A stretch of 64,000 bases of DNA from Bacteroides thetaiotaomicron VPI-5482 (lineage in GTDB: Bacteria > Bacteroidota > Bacteroidia > Bacteroidales > Bacteroidaceae), in NCBI RefSeq assembly GCF_000011065.1, contig NC_004663.1, positions 2,976,001 through 3,040,000 on the forward strand, given 5' to 3'. The translations under genes were made by a program, and so were the position numbers. The notes beneath the pieces are model-generated. The model worked only from the letters and a program-made list of their open reading frames with translations. It was not told where the DNA came from and did not search any database. Positions within the stretch are counted from its first letter, which is position 1; each line of letters starts with the position of its first letter. Below, one piece after another: positions 19,091-27,022 of the stretch.

Positions 19091-19222
19091 GAAACTTTAG
19101 TTTCACGGCCTTGGAACTAGAGTTTCCAGCGCTTGAAACTTTAGTTTCTGCAGTTTGGAACTAAAGTTTCTTCAGCTTGAAACTATTGGTTTCAAGGCTT
19201 TGGAACTATAGTTTCATTGCAT
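19091..19222. repeat. 22-bp-period palindrome array A
   Basis: Six units, each a 14-bp imperfect palindrome (GAAACTttAGTTTC or GGAACTnnAGTTTC) plus an 8-bp linker usually ending CTT. Units start at 19091, 19113, 19135, 19157, 19179 (one base longer) and 19202. The palindromes are conserved and the linkers vary. A degenerate unit precedes (19067) and half a unit follows (19223). Confidence 0.88.
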
Positions 19223-19299
19223 GGAAACTAACTAAGCTAAGGTATTCCTGACTTATCATTCCAAGAGGTCAGTATATTATTGTAGCAGGATATAATAAC

Positions 19300-19356
19300 A
19301 CAGCGTGACTGCATTGTGATAGCATATTTTGCTATCACAATGCCGCGTCACGCTGT
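19300..19356. repeat. Large dyad, GTGA-n-AGCA family, copy A
   Basis: ACAGCGTGAC pairs with GTCACGCTGT, and GCATTGTGATAGCA pairs with TGCTATCACAATGC around a TATTT loop, giving 24 bp with one small internal bulge. There is no T-run, so it is not a standard terminator. The core GTGATAGCA/TGCTATCAC recurs in the dyads at 61313 and 63360. Confidence 0.8.
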
Positions 19357-19485
19357 GCTGTCACCTCTTTATTAGTTTATAATCAGTGCGTTATCTATCA
19401 TTTGGTGACAGATGACAGCAATTTTGGATATTTTAATTCTCTAGTAGAGCGGCTCAAAGCAATTTATTCCTTTTTATGTATGTTA

Positions 19486-19860
19486 TGAGCTAAATGATAG
19501 TCGGTTCTATCTTCCATTCTCCTCCTTCGGGAAGGAGGAGTACCCGTAGGGGGAGGTGGTAGGTGAATACATAATCCTGTCATTTACAAAGAAATAGGTA
19601 TAAACATTATTTCTCCTACCACCTCGGTCTGCGACCACTCCTCCTTCCCGAAGCTACCCTTTATACACATCTATTTTTTTTAAGAAATAGGCATATAAAG
19701 AGTTAAATTAATTAAGGCTATTCATGGTAAGCATAGTCATTATTTAATCTTTTTTTTCCTAATAACACCTTTAAATATTCCAATTTGTAAGGATTTAAAG
19801 ATGTGTATAAAGGGTAGCTTCCCGAAGGAGGAGAATGGAGTTACTATTGTGTACTACTGT
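19486..19860. repeat. MITE-like repeat M, copy A (interrupted)
   Basis: Homologous to 60987-61191. It shares CTCCTCCTTC/GAAGGAGGAG hairpin ends, TACCCGTAGGGGGAGGTGG, TAGGTGAATACATAATCCT and CTACCACCTCGGTCTGCGAC. The inner halves GGTGGTAGG and CCTACCACC also pair, so an RNA or single strand would fold into a long hairpin. The right part is interrupted by the 164-bp element at 19654-19817. The outer ends are less certain than the core. Confidence 0.75.
19654..19817. mobile_element. Small non-autonomous element (164 bp) nested in repeat M
   Basis: Perfect 19-bp terminal inverted repeats CTACCCTTTATACACATCT and AGATGTGTATAAAGGGTAG. The element is flanked on both sides by CTTCCCGAAG (19644-19653 and 19818-19827), a 10-bp direct repeat. 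The repeat M copy at 61 kb shows the uninterrupted arrangement with a single such block, so this is an insertion with target duplication. The interior is AT-rich with no ORF. Confidence 0.82.
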
Positions 19861-19903
19861 TTAGTTCATTCCTAAACAGATTTGAATTATTTCCGCACGT
19901 CAT

Positions 19904-20476
19904 TTATTTTTTCCGGCAAATACAATCCTTCAAGTGATCGTTGATAAATCCCGAAGCCTGTAAGTGAGCATAACAAATCGTCGTTCCAAAGAATTTGAAT
20001 CCGCGCTTTTTCATGTCCTTACTCATTGCATCGGATTCGGGAGAAGATGCCGGAATCTCGCTCAATGAACAAAAGGTATTGACAATAGGCTTTCTGTCGG
20101 GAAAGAATGAGAGAGTGTAGTCGTAAAAACTACCGAACTCCTTTTGTATAGCAAGAAATTGCCTAGCGTTGGTAATGGTCGATTTAATTTTCAGACGGTT
20201 TTTCACAATGCCTTCAAAGTGCATTAACCGTTCTACATCTTCATCAGTCATCTGTGCCACCCGTTCGGCATCAAAATCGCAAAAGGCTTTGCGATAACCC
20301 TCCCGTTTTCTGAGGATGGTTATCCAGCTCAACCCCGCCTGGGCACTTTCCAGCACAAGAAACTCAAACAGCGTCTTGTCGTCAGTGACCAAATTTCCCC
20401 ACTCCTGATCATGATATTTCACATACAGTTCGTCGGTTCCACACCAACCACAGCGTCCGTTTACTATATCTTGCAT
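19904..20476 (-). CDS. tag: DNA-3-methyladenine glycosylase I
   Basis: A 190-residue base-excision repair enzyme that removes 3-methyladenine from alkylated DNA. The N-terminal RCGWCGTDELYVKYHDQEWG contains the family's conserved Cys and His zinc ligands. It continues with ESAQAGLSWITILRKREGYR (the helical lesion pocket) and the KRGFKFFGTTICYAHLQASG C-terminal segment carrying conserved aromatic and His residues. The start is placed at the ATG at 20476. The longer frame from 20545 would add 23 unrelated residues and run into the thrC 3' end. It lies 34 bp downstream of thrC in the same direction, probably read through from the thr operon. Confidence 0.93.
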   Translation of the reverse strand: MQDIVNGRCGWCGTDELYVKYHDQEWGNLVTDDKTLFEFLVLESAQAGLSWITILRKREGYRKAFCDFDAERVAQMTDEDVERLMHFEGIVKNRLKIKSTITNARQFLAIQKEFGSFYDYTLSFFPDRKPIVNTFCSLSEIPASSPESDAMSKDMKKRGFKFFGTTICYAHLQASGFINDHLKDCICRKK

Positions 20477-20510
20477 AATTATTTCTTTTACACCTTGCTT
20501 TAAAACCCAA

Positions 20511-21812
20511 TCAAACAGAAAGCAAATACTTCTTGAAGTCTGCAAATTCTTTCGTCATTTGCAAGCTCTTTTTCTCCCCTTTCATAAATTCCTGCAACTT
20601 GGCAGGTATTTCTACCGCTTCGCCAATGATACTTTCTACAGTTTCCAGGAATTTAGCAGGATGAGCAGTTTCAAGGAAGACTCCCGTTTCGCCTTGTTTC
20701 AGTCCTTCTTGCAAAGCGCGATAACCGCAAGCTCCATGAGGATCGAGCAGGTAATGATGTTCCTTCCAGGTTTCTTTCACCGTTTCGCGAATCTGTTCGT
20801 CGGTATATGTAGTTCCCGAAATCTCAGCAGAAATGTCAGCATGAGAACCGCCATACAAGTCAAGCACACGGGCAAAGTTGCTCGGATCACCTACGTCCAT
20901 AGCGTTGGCTATGGTTGCAACGGATGGGCGGGGATTATATTTACCTGTTTGCAGGTATTGATAGAATATATCGTTGCGATTGTTGGCAGCAATAAAACGT
21001 TTGACAGGCAAGCCCATCTTTTTGCCGAACAATCCGGCTGTGATGTTTCCGAAGTTTCCGCTAGGAACACAAATCACGGCATTATCGGCTTTTCCGGCAC
21101 GTTTCAGCTGTGCATAAGCATAGAAATAATAGAATGCTTGCGGCAGGAAGCGGGCTACATTGATAGAATTGGCGGAAGTCAGTGACAGATGTTCATTCAG
21201 TTCCTTATCCATGAAAGCAGCTTTTACCAGTGCCTGGCAATCATCAAACGTTCCGTCCACTTCGAGAGCGGTAATATTCTGTCCCAAAGTAGTGAACTGC
21301 TTTTCCTGTATTTCGCTGACTTTTCCTTTCGGGTAAAGTACATATACATGAATACCTTCCACACCCAGAAAACCGTTGGCAACGGCACTTCCCGTATCAC
21401 CGGAAGTCGCTACCAGCACATTCACATCCTTCTGCCCTTCTTTCTTGATGAAGTAACCCAGCAAACGTGCCATAAAACGGCCGCCTACATCTTTGAAAGC
21501 CAGAGTCGGTCCGTGGAAAAGTTCCAGAGAATAGATGTTGTCCGCCACTTTCACCAACGGTACATCAAAGCTCAATGTGTCATACACTATTTGTTTCAGT
21601 GTATCGGTGGGGATGTCTTCGCCAAAGAAAGCATCGGCTACCCGATAAGCAATCTCCTGAAAAGACAAAGTATCTATCGTATCGTAAAATTCTTGGGGAA
21701 GAGGCTTGATAGTCATTGGCATGAAAAGTCCTCTGTCGGCGGCAAGCCCTTTTACTACAGCCTCCTGCAAAGAAGCCATCGGCGCTTGTTTATTTGTACT
21801 ATAGTATTTCAT
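20511..21812 (-). CDS. thrC: Threonine synthase
   Basis: Converts O-phosphohomoserine to threonine and phosphate with PLP. The 433-residue protein has the N-terminal YYSTNKQAPMASLQEAVVKG segment and the PLP-lysine motif (GPTLAFKDVGGRFMARLL, Lys near 108). It also has ATSGDTGSAVANGF, the phosphate-binding SANSINVARFLPQ and VPSGNFGN. The length matches the bacterial fold-type II enzyme. Its ATG overlaps the upstream stop by four bases (21809-21812), indicating translational coupling with the PGM-like gene. It is the third step of the thr operon 23.0-25.7 kb. Confidence 0.97.
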   Translation of the reverse strand: MKYYSTNKQAPMASLQEAVVKGLAADRGLFMPMTIKPLPQEFYDTIDTLSFQEIAYRVADAFFGEDIPTDTLKQIVYDTLSFDVPLVKVADNIYSLELFHGPTLAFKDVGGRFMARLLGYFIKKEGQKDVNVLVATSGDTGSAVANGFLGVEGIHVYVLYPKGKVSEIQEKQFTTLGQNITALEVDGTFDDCQALVKAAFMDKELNEHLSLTSANSINVARFLPQAFYYFYAYAQLKRAGKADNAVICVPSGNFGNITAGLFGKKMGLPVKRFIAANNRNDIFYQYLQTGKYNPRPSVATIANAMDVGDPSNFARVLDLYGGSHADISAEISGTTYTDEQIRETVKETWKEHHYLLDPHGACGYRALQEGLKQGETGVFLETAHPAKFLETVESIIGEAVEIPAKLQEFMKGEKKSLQMTKEFADFKKYLLSV

Positions 21813-23032
21813 TGGATATTCTTTTGATTCATAAATTCTTTTATAAACTCATCTTCTTTCAGCACACCGTAACTGCCATCGCAAGCCGATATCTCGTCAT
21901 ACGTCTGCACTTCATCCGGTTCGATGCCCGGATACCAGATAAGGAACGGTATAGGGTCGGAAGTATGGGTGCGAAGTTCGCAGGGAGTAGGATGGTCGGG
22001 CAATACGGCAATCGCCACAGGCTCGTCCCAGTCCTTCACTGCTTCGTAGATAGGACCTACAGCACGTTTGTCGAGGTTCTCTATCGTCAGGAGTTTCAGG
22101 TCGATATCTCCTTCGTGTCCCGCCTCATCACTGGCCTCGATATGAAGATAAACGAAATCGTCCGTCTTCAGTGCTTCCAGAGCGGCAGCTACTTTATTCT
22201 CATAATTTGTATTATACAGTCCGGTGGCTCCCTCTACCGCAATACGGCGTAAGCCGGCATAATATCCGATTCCGTTAATCAAGTCGACAGCCGAAATAAC
22301 TGCTCCTTTCTTTACTTGCGGAAAGGTTTCGGAGAAAGCAGGCATCTGCGGACGATAGCCGGGACTCCAGGGCCAGATGCTGTTTGCAGGGTCCTTGCCT
22401 TCCGACATCCGTTTCAGATTCAACGGATGGTTCTTCAGCAGTTCCTGTGATTTAAGAATAAGATCATTGATAAGGTCCGCCGTTTCCTGCGCTTCCGGCA
22501 CTAAGGGTTTCACCATTAACGGGCGGAAAGGTTTCAACGGGACATCGTGCGGAGGGGTGCAATCCAGTTCTTTATTCCCCCCCTTGATAACAAGCAGATG
22601 ACGATACTGAACTCCTGTATGGAAGCGTACGCGGTCATTCCCCAGCTTCTCTTGCAGATACTGGATCAGTACATCCGCTTCTTCCGTAGATATATGTCCG
22701 GAAGAGTGATTCTTCAGAATCTCTCCTTCCACACAAATCAGATTACAACGCATCGCCATTTCTCCCGGTTTCAGGTCTACACCGATACTGGCTGCTTCGA
22801 GCGGCCCGCGTCCTTCGTACACTTTCGGAAGATTATATCCCAACACGGACATGTTGGCAACCTCACTACCCGGATGGAAACCTTCGGCAACAGTTATCAA
22901 ACGTCCATTGCGTCCCATGCGGGCTAACTTATCCATATAAGGCGTCTTCGCATATTGCAGGAGCGTCTTGTCCCCCAATGACTTCACTGGCCAGTCGGCC
23001 ATTCCATCTCCCAGTATGATAATATGCTTCAT
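21809..23032 (-). CDS. Phosphoglycerate-mutase-like protein, probable homoserine kinase
   Basis: A 407-residue alkaline-phosphatase-superfamily protein closest to cofactor-independent phosphoglycerate mutases of the archaeal ApgM type. Metal and nucleophile motifs are visible: ILGDGMAD at the N-terminus, GSEVANMSVLGY (Ser nucleophile region), IEASDEAGHEGD, and DHPTPCELRTHTSDPIPF. It sits between thrA and thrC with 15-bp and overlapping junctions, exactly where homoserine kinase is needed, and no GHMK-type ThrB is in the window. I recall such genes being proposed, and in B. thetaiotaomicron genetically supported, as non-orthologous homoserine kinases. The sequence shows the fold and context, not the substrate. 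Confidence 0.85.
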   Translation of the reverse strand: MKHIIILGDGMADWPVKSLGDKTLLQYAKTPYMDKLARMGRNGRLITVAEGFHPGSEVANMSVLGYNLPKVYEGRGPLEAASIGVDLKPGEMAMRCNLICVEGEILKNHSSGHISTEEADVLIQYLQEKLGNDRVRFHTGVQYRHLLVIKGGNKELDCTPPHDVPLKPFRPLMVKPLVPEAQETADLINDLILKSQELLKNHPLNLKRMSEGKDPANSIWPWSPGYRPQMPAFSETFPQVKKGAVISAVDLINGIGYYAGLRRIAVEGATGLYNTNYENKVAAALEALKTDDFVYLHIEASDEAGHEGDIDLKLLTIENLDKRAVGPIYEAVKDWDEPVAIAVLPDHPTPCELRTHTSDPIPFLIWYPGIEPDEVQTYDEISACDGSYGVLKEDEFIKEFMNQKNIQ

Positions 23033-23047
23033 TTTAATAACCCTTAT

Positions 23048-25483
23048 TTAAACGTTTGCGATACTCATGATATCAGCGAATACTCCCGCAGCCGTTACTC
23101 CGGCACCGGCACCGTATCCTTGAATCATCATCGGATATTCTTTATAGCGTTCCGTAGTCAGCAAGATGATGTTGTTGCTGCCTTCCAGTCCGTAGAACGG
23201 ATGGTTGGCACCCACTTCCTGCAGGCCGACAGAGGCTTTTCCGTCTTCCAGTTTGGCAACAAAGCGCCAATGTTTATGTTCTTTCTCCAATACCTGACGA
23301 CGGGCTTCGAAGTCTGCGTCGAGGCTCGGCACTCGTTTCCAGAAGTCATCCAGCGAACCTTCGAAGAAGTCGTTCGGGACAAAGAGATTCTTTTCTACGT
23401 CTTCCTGCTCGATGTGATATCCGGCTTCACGTGCCAGAATCACCAGTTTGCGGATCACGTCTTTTCCGCTCAGGTCGATACGCGGGTCCGGTTCGGAATA
23501 GCGTTCTTCCTGTGCCATCTTGATCGTGCGGCTGAAAGGAATGTCAGCGCTGATCTTATTAAAGATATAGTTCAATGTACCCGAAAGTACAGCTTCAATC
23601 TTCAGTATCTTATCACCACTGTGAATCAGGTCGTTGATGGTATTGATAATCGGCAGTCCCGCACCTACGTTTGTTTCAAACAAGTACTTCACACCCCGTT
23701 GACGGGCAATCGTTTTCAGTTCGCGATAGTTCTCGTAAGCCGAAGACGCAGCGATCTTATTGGCTGCCACTACGGAAACGTTGTGCTGTAAAAGGTCTTT
23801 GTAAAGTGATGCAATGTCGGGGCTTGCCGTACAATCCACGAATACGGAGTTGAAGATATTCATTCCGACTATTTCGTCACGGATCGTCTGCAAGTTACTA
23901 TCCTTGCCTTTCTTCTGCAACTCCTCACGGAAATTGGCAAGGTCAAATCCCTCACGACTGAACATGGCTTTCGCAGCATCGATGATACCTACGACGTGCA
24001 ACTTCAATCCGTTCTCCATCATCAGTTTCTGTTGCTGGCAACGAATCTGTTCTACCAGACTGCCGCCAACCGTACCGATACCACAGATAAAGAGATTCAA
24101 TACCTGATATTCGGACAGGAAGAAAGAGTCATGGATAACGTTCAGAGATTTACGCAATGACTTGGAATCGACAACAAAAGAAATGTTGGTTTCCGAAGCT
24201 CCCTGCGCACAAGCGATTACATTGATACCATTACGTCCCAGTGTACCGAAGAGCTTCCCTGCTATACCCGGTGTATGCTTCATATTCTCGCCAACGATTG
24301 CCACCGTAGCCAGATTTCTCTCTGCAAGGATCGGAGAAATCTCTCCCATCTCGATCTCTTTCGCAAATTCTTCATTCAGCACTTCACAAGCCAGATCGGC
24401 ATCAGCGTTCCGAACACCGATAGAGGTACTGTTCTCTGATGAAGCCTGCGAAACAAGGAATACACTGATTCCATTCTTTGCCAAAGCCTTGAAGATACGG
24501 TAGTTTACACCGATCACACCTACCATACCCAGCCCCTGAACAGTGATCAGACTCGTATCATTGATAGAGGAAATACCTTTAATGGCCTTACTCTGCGGAT
24601 TGGAAGTCTCTTGCTTGATAACTGTTCCCACTCCGTCAGGATTGAACGTATTCTTTATTATAATAGGAATATTCTTATGACATACCGGATAGATCGTCGG
24701 CGGATAAACAACTTTCGCACCGAAGTTACAGAGTTCGGTTGCTTCTACATAGCTCAGTTCGGAAATAGTATAAGCTGTTGAGATCACACGCGGATCGGCA
24801 GTCATAAAGCCGTCTACATCGGTCCATATCTCCAGACTGCTGGCATCGAGCGCTGCGGCAATAATGGCAGCCGTATAATCCGAACCACCACGACCGAGAT
24901 TCGTTACGTCTCCCGACACCTTATCCGAAGAAATAAATCCGGGAACCAACGACACTTTCGGAATGGAATGGAAAGCCTCTTTTACCAACTGATTAGTCAG
25001 ATCGGCATCAATCGTATGTTTATTATGCTTCTTTTCAGTCTTGATAAAAGTACGTGAATCAAACCATTTTGCCTCATCGATCAGTTCGGCAACGATGATG
25101 GACGAAAGACGTTCGCCATAGCTGACAATGGTATCCGATGTTTTCGGGGAAAGGTCTCTGATCAGATAGATACCCTGGAAAATGTCTTTCAACTCATTCA
25201 GCAATTCGCCAATCTGACGTTGCAATGCCACTTGCCCTGCTCCGGCAGGTATCACTTCTTTAATCATCTCCACATGACGATAGACGATTTCGCGGAACTC
25301 TCCTTCGTAGGCCGAATCTCCGGCTGCCGCCATCTTCGATGTATTAATCAATTTGTCAGTGATGCCCCCTAACGCGGAAACAACTACAATTACCGGCTCG
25401 CCGGCCGACTCTACAATTCTCTTTACACTTAAAATGCTGTTCACGGAACCTACGGACGTTCCGCCGAATTTCATTACTTTCAT
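23048..25483 (-). CDS. thrA: Bifunctional aspartokinase / homoserine dehydrogenase
   Basis: An 811-residue fusion catalysing the first and third steps from aspartate to homoserine. The aspartokinase domain (1 to ~290) begins MKVMKFGGTSVGS and holds SYGERLSSIIVAEL and NLGRGGSDYTAAIIA. Two ACT-type regulatory regions (roughly 310-450, with ISSINDTSLITVQGLGMVGV and ERNLATVAIVGENM) are the usual sites of threonine inhibition. The homoserine dehydrogenase domain (~465-811) has a Rossmann motif (FICGIGTVGGSLVEQI), then VAANKIAASS, ETNVGAGLPIINTI and the SGTLNYIFN and EERYSEPDPRIDLSGKD motifs. It is the first gene after the leader peptide at 25.6 kb and is followed by the PGM-like gene after 15 bp. 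Confidence 0.97.
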   Translation of the reverse strand: MKVMKFGGTSVGSVNSILSVKRIVESAGEPVIVVVSALGGITDKLINTSKMAAAGDSAYEGEFREIVYRHVEMIKEVIPAGAGQVALQRQIGELLNELKDIFQGIYLIRDLSPKTSDTIVSYGERLSSIIVAELIDEAKWFDSRTFIKTEKKHNKHTIDADLTNQLVKEAFHSIPKVSLVPGFISSDKVSGDVTNLGRGGSDYTAAIIAAALDASSLEIWTDVDGFMTADPRVISTAYTISELSYVEATELCNFGAKVVYPPTIYPVCHKNIPIIIKNTFNPDGVGTVIKQETSNPQSKAIKGISSINDTSLITVQGLGMVGVIGVNYRIFKALAKNGISVFLVSQASSENSTSIGVRNADADLACEVLNEEFAKEIEMGEISPILAERNLATVAIVGENMKHTPGIAGKLFGTLGRNGINVIACAQGASETNISFVVDSKSLRKSLNVIHDSFFLSEYQVLNLFICGIGTVGGSLVEQIRCQQQKLMMENGLKLHVVGIIDAAKAMFSREGFDLANFREELQKKGKDSNLQTIRDEIVGMNIFNSVFVDCTASPDIASLYKDLLQHNVSVVAANKIAASSAYENYRELKTIARQRGVKYLFETNVGAGLPIINTINDLIHSGDKILKIEAVLSGTLNYIFNKISADIPFSRTIKMAQEERYSEPDPRIDLSGKDVIRKLVILAREAGYHIEQEDVEKNLFVPNDFFEGSLDDFWKRVPSLDADFEARRQVLEKEHKHWRFVAKLEDGKASVGLQEVGANHPFYGLEGSNNIILLTTERYKEYPMMIQGYGAGAGVTAAGVFADIMSIANV

Positions 25484-25606
25484 GAAGATACATATTTAAA
25501 TACAATCCCCTCGAGTATAGTTATTACAGGGTGATTGGTTGTTTACGAAAAAATTAAATTTGAGTTTTGCCTACTTACACAGGCGTGAATCACGTAGATA
25601 CACAAA

Positions 25607-25666
25607 TACTATCCATTAACCCCAAAGGGTCATGGTACACATGGATGTGACTGTATGTGGATAGTA
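25607..25666 (-). promoter_or_regulatory. Candidate attenuation hairpin overlapping the thr leader peptide
   Basis: On the transcript TACTATCCA (leader codons 10-12) pairs perfectly with TGGATAGTA, which begins right after the leader stop codon. The 9-bp stem encloses the threonine and methionine codons 14-22. A ribosome stalled there would cover the 5' arm and open the stem. I did not find a convincing intrinsic terminator downstream, although a T6 run lies further on, so the switch mechanism is unresolved. Confidence 0.55.
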
Positions 25667-25693
25667 CTTCATCATAGTCTCTGTTTCTACCAT
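25616..25693 (-). CDS. Threonine-rich leader peptide of the thr operon
   Basis: A 25-residue ORF upstream of thrA, too short for normal gene calling. It has Thr at positions 4, 6, 14, 16, 20 and 22 and Met at 1, 7, 8, 18 and 21, with the dense block TVTSMCTMT at 14-22. Six threonines in 25 residues, placed ahead of an operon for threonine synthesis, is the hallmark of translation-coupled attenuation. The start lies about 20 bp downstream of a TACTTTTG promoter element. The abundance of Met suggests that methionine supply might also be sensed. Confidence 0.72.
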   Translation of the reverse strand: MVETETMMKYYPHTVTSMCTMTLWG

Positions 25694-25711
25694 TGTTTTT
25701 GATAAGTGTCG

Positions 25712-25719
25712 CAAAAGTA
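25712..25719 (-). promoter_or_regulatory. -7 element of the thr operon promoter
   Basis: TACTTTTG on the minus strand (TAnnTTTG), followed by GCGACAC and the leader ORF. No clear TTTG box is seen at standard spacing. Confidence 0.55.
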
Positions 25720-25849
25720 ATAATAAAAACGTTCAATCTATCACTTTTTTCGGTTTTTTTCTGATAAAAAGAACATCCCGTCTCTTTTTCCTCCCATAAA
25801 AGTCCTCCACTTTTATGACATTTTGCTATTTATATATCGTTTATATTAT

Positions 25850-25857
25850 TATATTTG
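25850..25857 (+). promoter_or_regulatory. -7 element of the asparaginase promoter
   Basis: TATATTTG, 26 bp before the ATG at 25884. A TTTTG sits 24 bp upstream, slightly beyond the usual spacing. Confidence 0.5.
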
Positions 25858-25883
25858 CAAAAACAACAGCATAAAACCAGCAT

Positions 25884-26921
25884 ATGACCCCGTTAAATAC
25901 TTCCGTATTGTTAATATACACCGGTGGAACAATTGGAATGATTGAAAACACCGCAACAGGCGCATTGGAGAACTTCAACTTCGAGCAACTCCAAAGGCAT
26001 ATCCCCGAATTGCAAAAATTCAACTTCCCGATTGATACTTATCAGTTTGACCCTCCGATGGACTCTTCGGACATGGAACCCGATATGTGGAGAAAGCTGG
26101 TACACATTATTCATGAGAACTATGATCTCTATCATGGCTTCGTCATTTTGCACGGAACGGATACGATGGCTTATACAGCCTCCGCCCTGAGTTTTATGCT
26201 GGAAGGACTGGACAAACCTGTGATCCTTACGGGTTCCCAACTCCCGATAGGGGTGCTCCGCACGGACGGAAAGGAAAACCTGATGACAAGTATCGAAATT
26301 GCCGCCGCACAGGATAAGGACGGGAAAGCACTCGTTCCGGAAGTCTGTATCTTCTTTGAGAATCATCTGATGAGGGGAAACCGTACGACAAAGATGAACG
26401 CCGAAAACTTCAACGCATTCCGTTCATTCAATTATCCGGTATTGGCGGAAGCGGGTATTCACATTAAATATAATCAGGCACAGATTCATGTCAACAAAAG
26501 CAAGCAGGAGTTAGTGCCACATTATTTATTGGATACGAACATCGTGGTTCTCAAGTTATTCCCCGGCATTCAGGAGAATGTAATAGCTACGATGTTAGGG
26601 ACCAAAGGATTAAAAGCGGTCGTACTCGAAACGTATGGTTCCGGCAATGCTCCCCGAAAGGAATGGTTTATCCGCAGGCTTTGTCAGGCCAGTGCGCAGG
26701 GGATTGTCATTGTCAATGTAACCCAATGCAATGCCGGAATGGTGGAGATGGAACGTTACGAAACAGGGTACCAGCTGCTACAGGCAGGAGTGGTCTCCGG
26801 ATATGACAGTACGACAGAGTCGGCCGTGACTAAATTGATGTTCTTATTGGGACACGGATATACTCCGGATGAGGTTCGTGATTGTATGAATCGGTCGATA
26901 GCTGGTGAGATCACTTTATAA
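25884..26921 (+). CDS. ansA: Type I L-asparaginase
   Basis: A 345-residue enzyme hydrolysing asparagine to aspartate and ammonia. The catalytic threonines lie in LIYTGGTIGMIE (N-terminus) and FVILHGTDTMAYTASALSF (near residue 95), with the family's TGSQLPIGVLRTDGKENL segment after them. No signal peptide is present, so it is the cytoplasmic type I rather than the periplasmic type II enzyme. The length matches AnsA. It is divergent from the thr operon; its aspartate product would feed ThrA, although shared regulation is not shown. Confidence 0.95.
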   Translation: MTPLNTSVLLIYTGGTIGMIENTATGALENFNFEQLQRHIPELQKFNFPIDTYQFDPPMDSSDMEPDMWRKLVHIIHENYDLYHGFVILHGTDTMAYTASALSFMLEGLDKPVILTGSQLPIGVLRTDGKENLMTSIEIAAAQDKDGKALVPEVCIFFENHLMRGNRTTKMNAENFNAFRSFNYPVLAEAGIHIKYNQAQIHVNKSKQELVPHYLLDTNIVVLKLFPGIQENVIATMLGTKGLKAVVLETYGSGNAPRKEWFIRRLCQASAQGIVIVNVTQCNAGMVEMERYETGYQLLQAGVVSGYDSTTESAVTKLMFLLGHGYTPDEVRDCMNRSIAGEITL

Positions 26922-26943
26922 GGACCTTTTGTTTAATGCATTG

Positions 26944-26997
26944 AACAAATTTTATCCGAATTTGTTTTGCGCGTTGAACAAATTATGCCTATTTTTG
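26944..26997 (+). promoter_or_regulatory. Promoter with overlapping perfect dyad upstream of the AAA ATPase
   Basis: A -33 TTTG (26966-26969) and -7 TATTTTTG (26990-26997) are 20 bp apart. A perfect dyad AACAAATT (26944-26951) / AATTTGTT (26959-26966) abuts the -33 box. A second TTGAACAAATT copy (26974-26984) sits between the boxes. The layout looks like repressor operators. Confidence 0.6.
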
Positions 26998-27022
26998 TAT
27001 TCCATAGAAAACAAATAAGGAT

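Larger units (their letters stand above)
19056..19903. other. Gene-free, repeat-rich interval A
   Basis: No gene is supported here. From left to right it holds a 22-bp-period palindrome array (19091-19222), a 24-bp-stem dyad (19300-19356), a GTGACAGATGACAGCA motif (19405-19420), and a MITE-like repeat interrupted by a smaller element (19486-19860). The same set in mirror order lies beside the other IS copy at 60.9-61.56 kb. Confidence 0.8.
25484..25883. other. Leader region of the thr operon and promoter of asparaginase
   Basis: A 400-bp divergent interval. The thr-operon half (25484-25720) contains the leader ORF, its hairpin and a -7 element, so the mRNA has an untranslated leader of roughly 220 bases. 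The other half holds the asparaginase promoter. Nothing else was found. Confidence 0.75.

Noticed and set aside
19091..19222. CRISPR array
   Set aside because: The repeated part is only 14 bp and is itself palindromic, the linkers are 8 bp, and no cas gene is near. Far outside CRISPR repeat and spacer sizes.
20477..20545. Longer N-terminus of the Tag protein
   Set aside because: The extra 23 residues overlap the thrC 3' end and do not resemble Tag; family proteins start just before the RCGWCG motif.
25494..25610. Intrinsic terminator for thr attenuation
   Set aside because: Only short stems (CGTGattCACG and GCCT/AGGC) precede the T-rich tract. Neither is strong enough to call.
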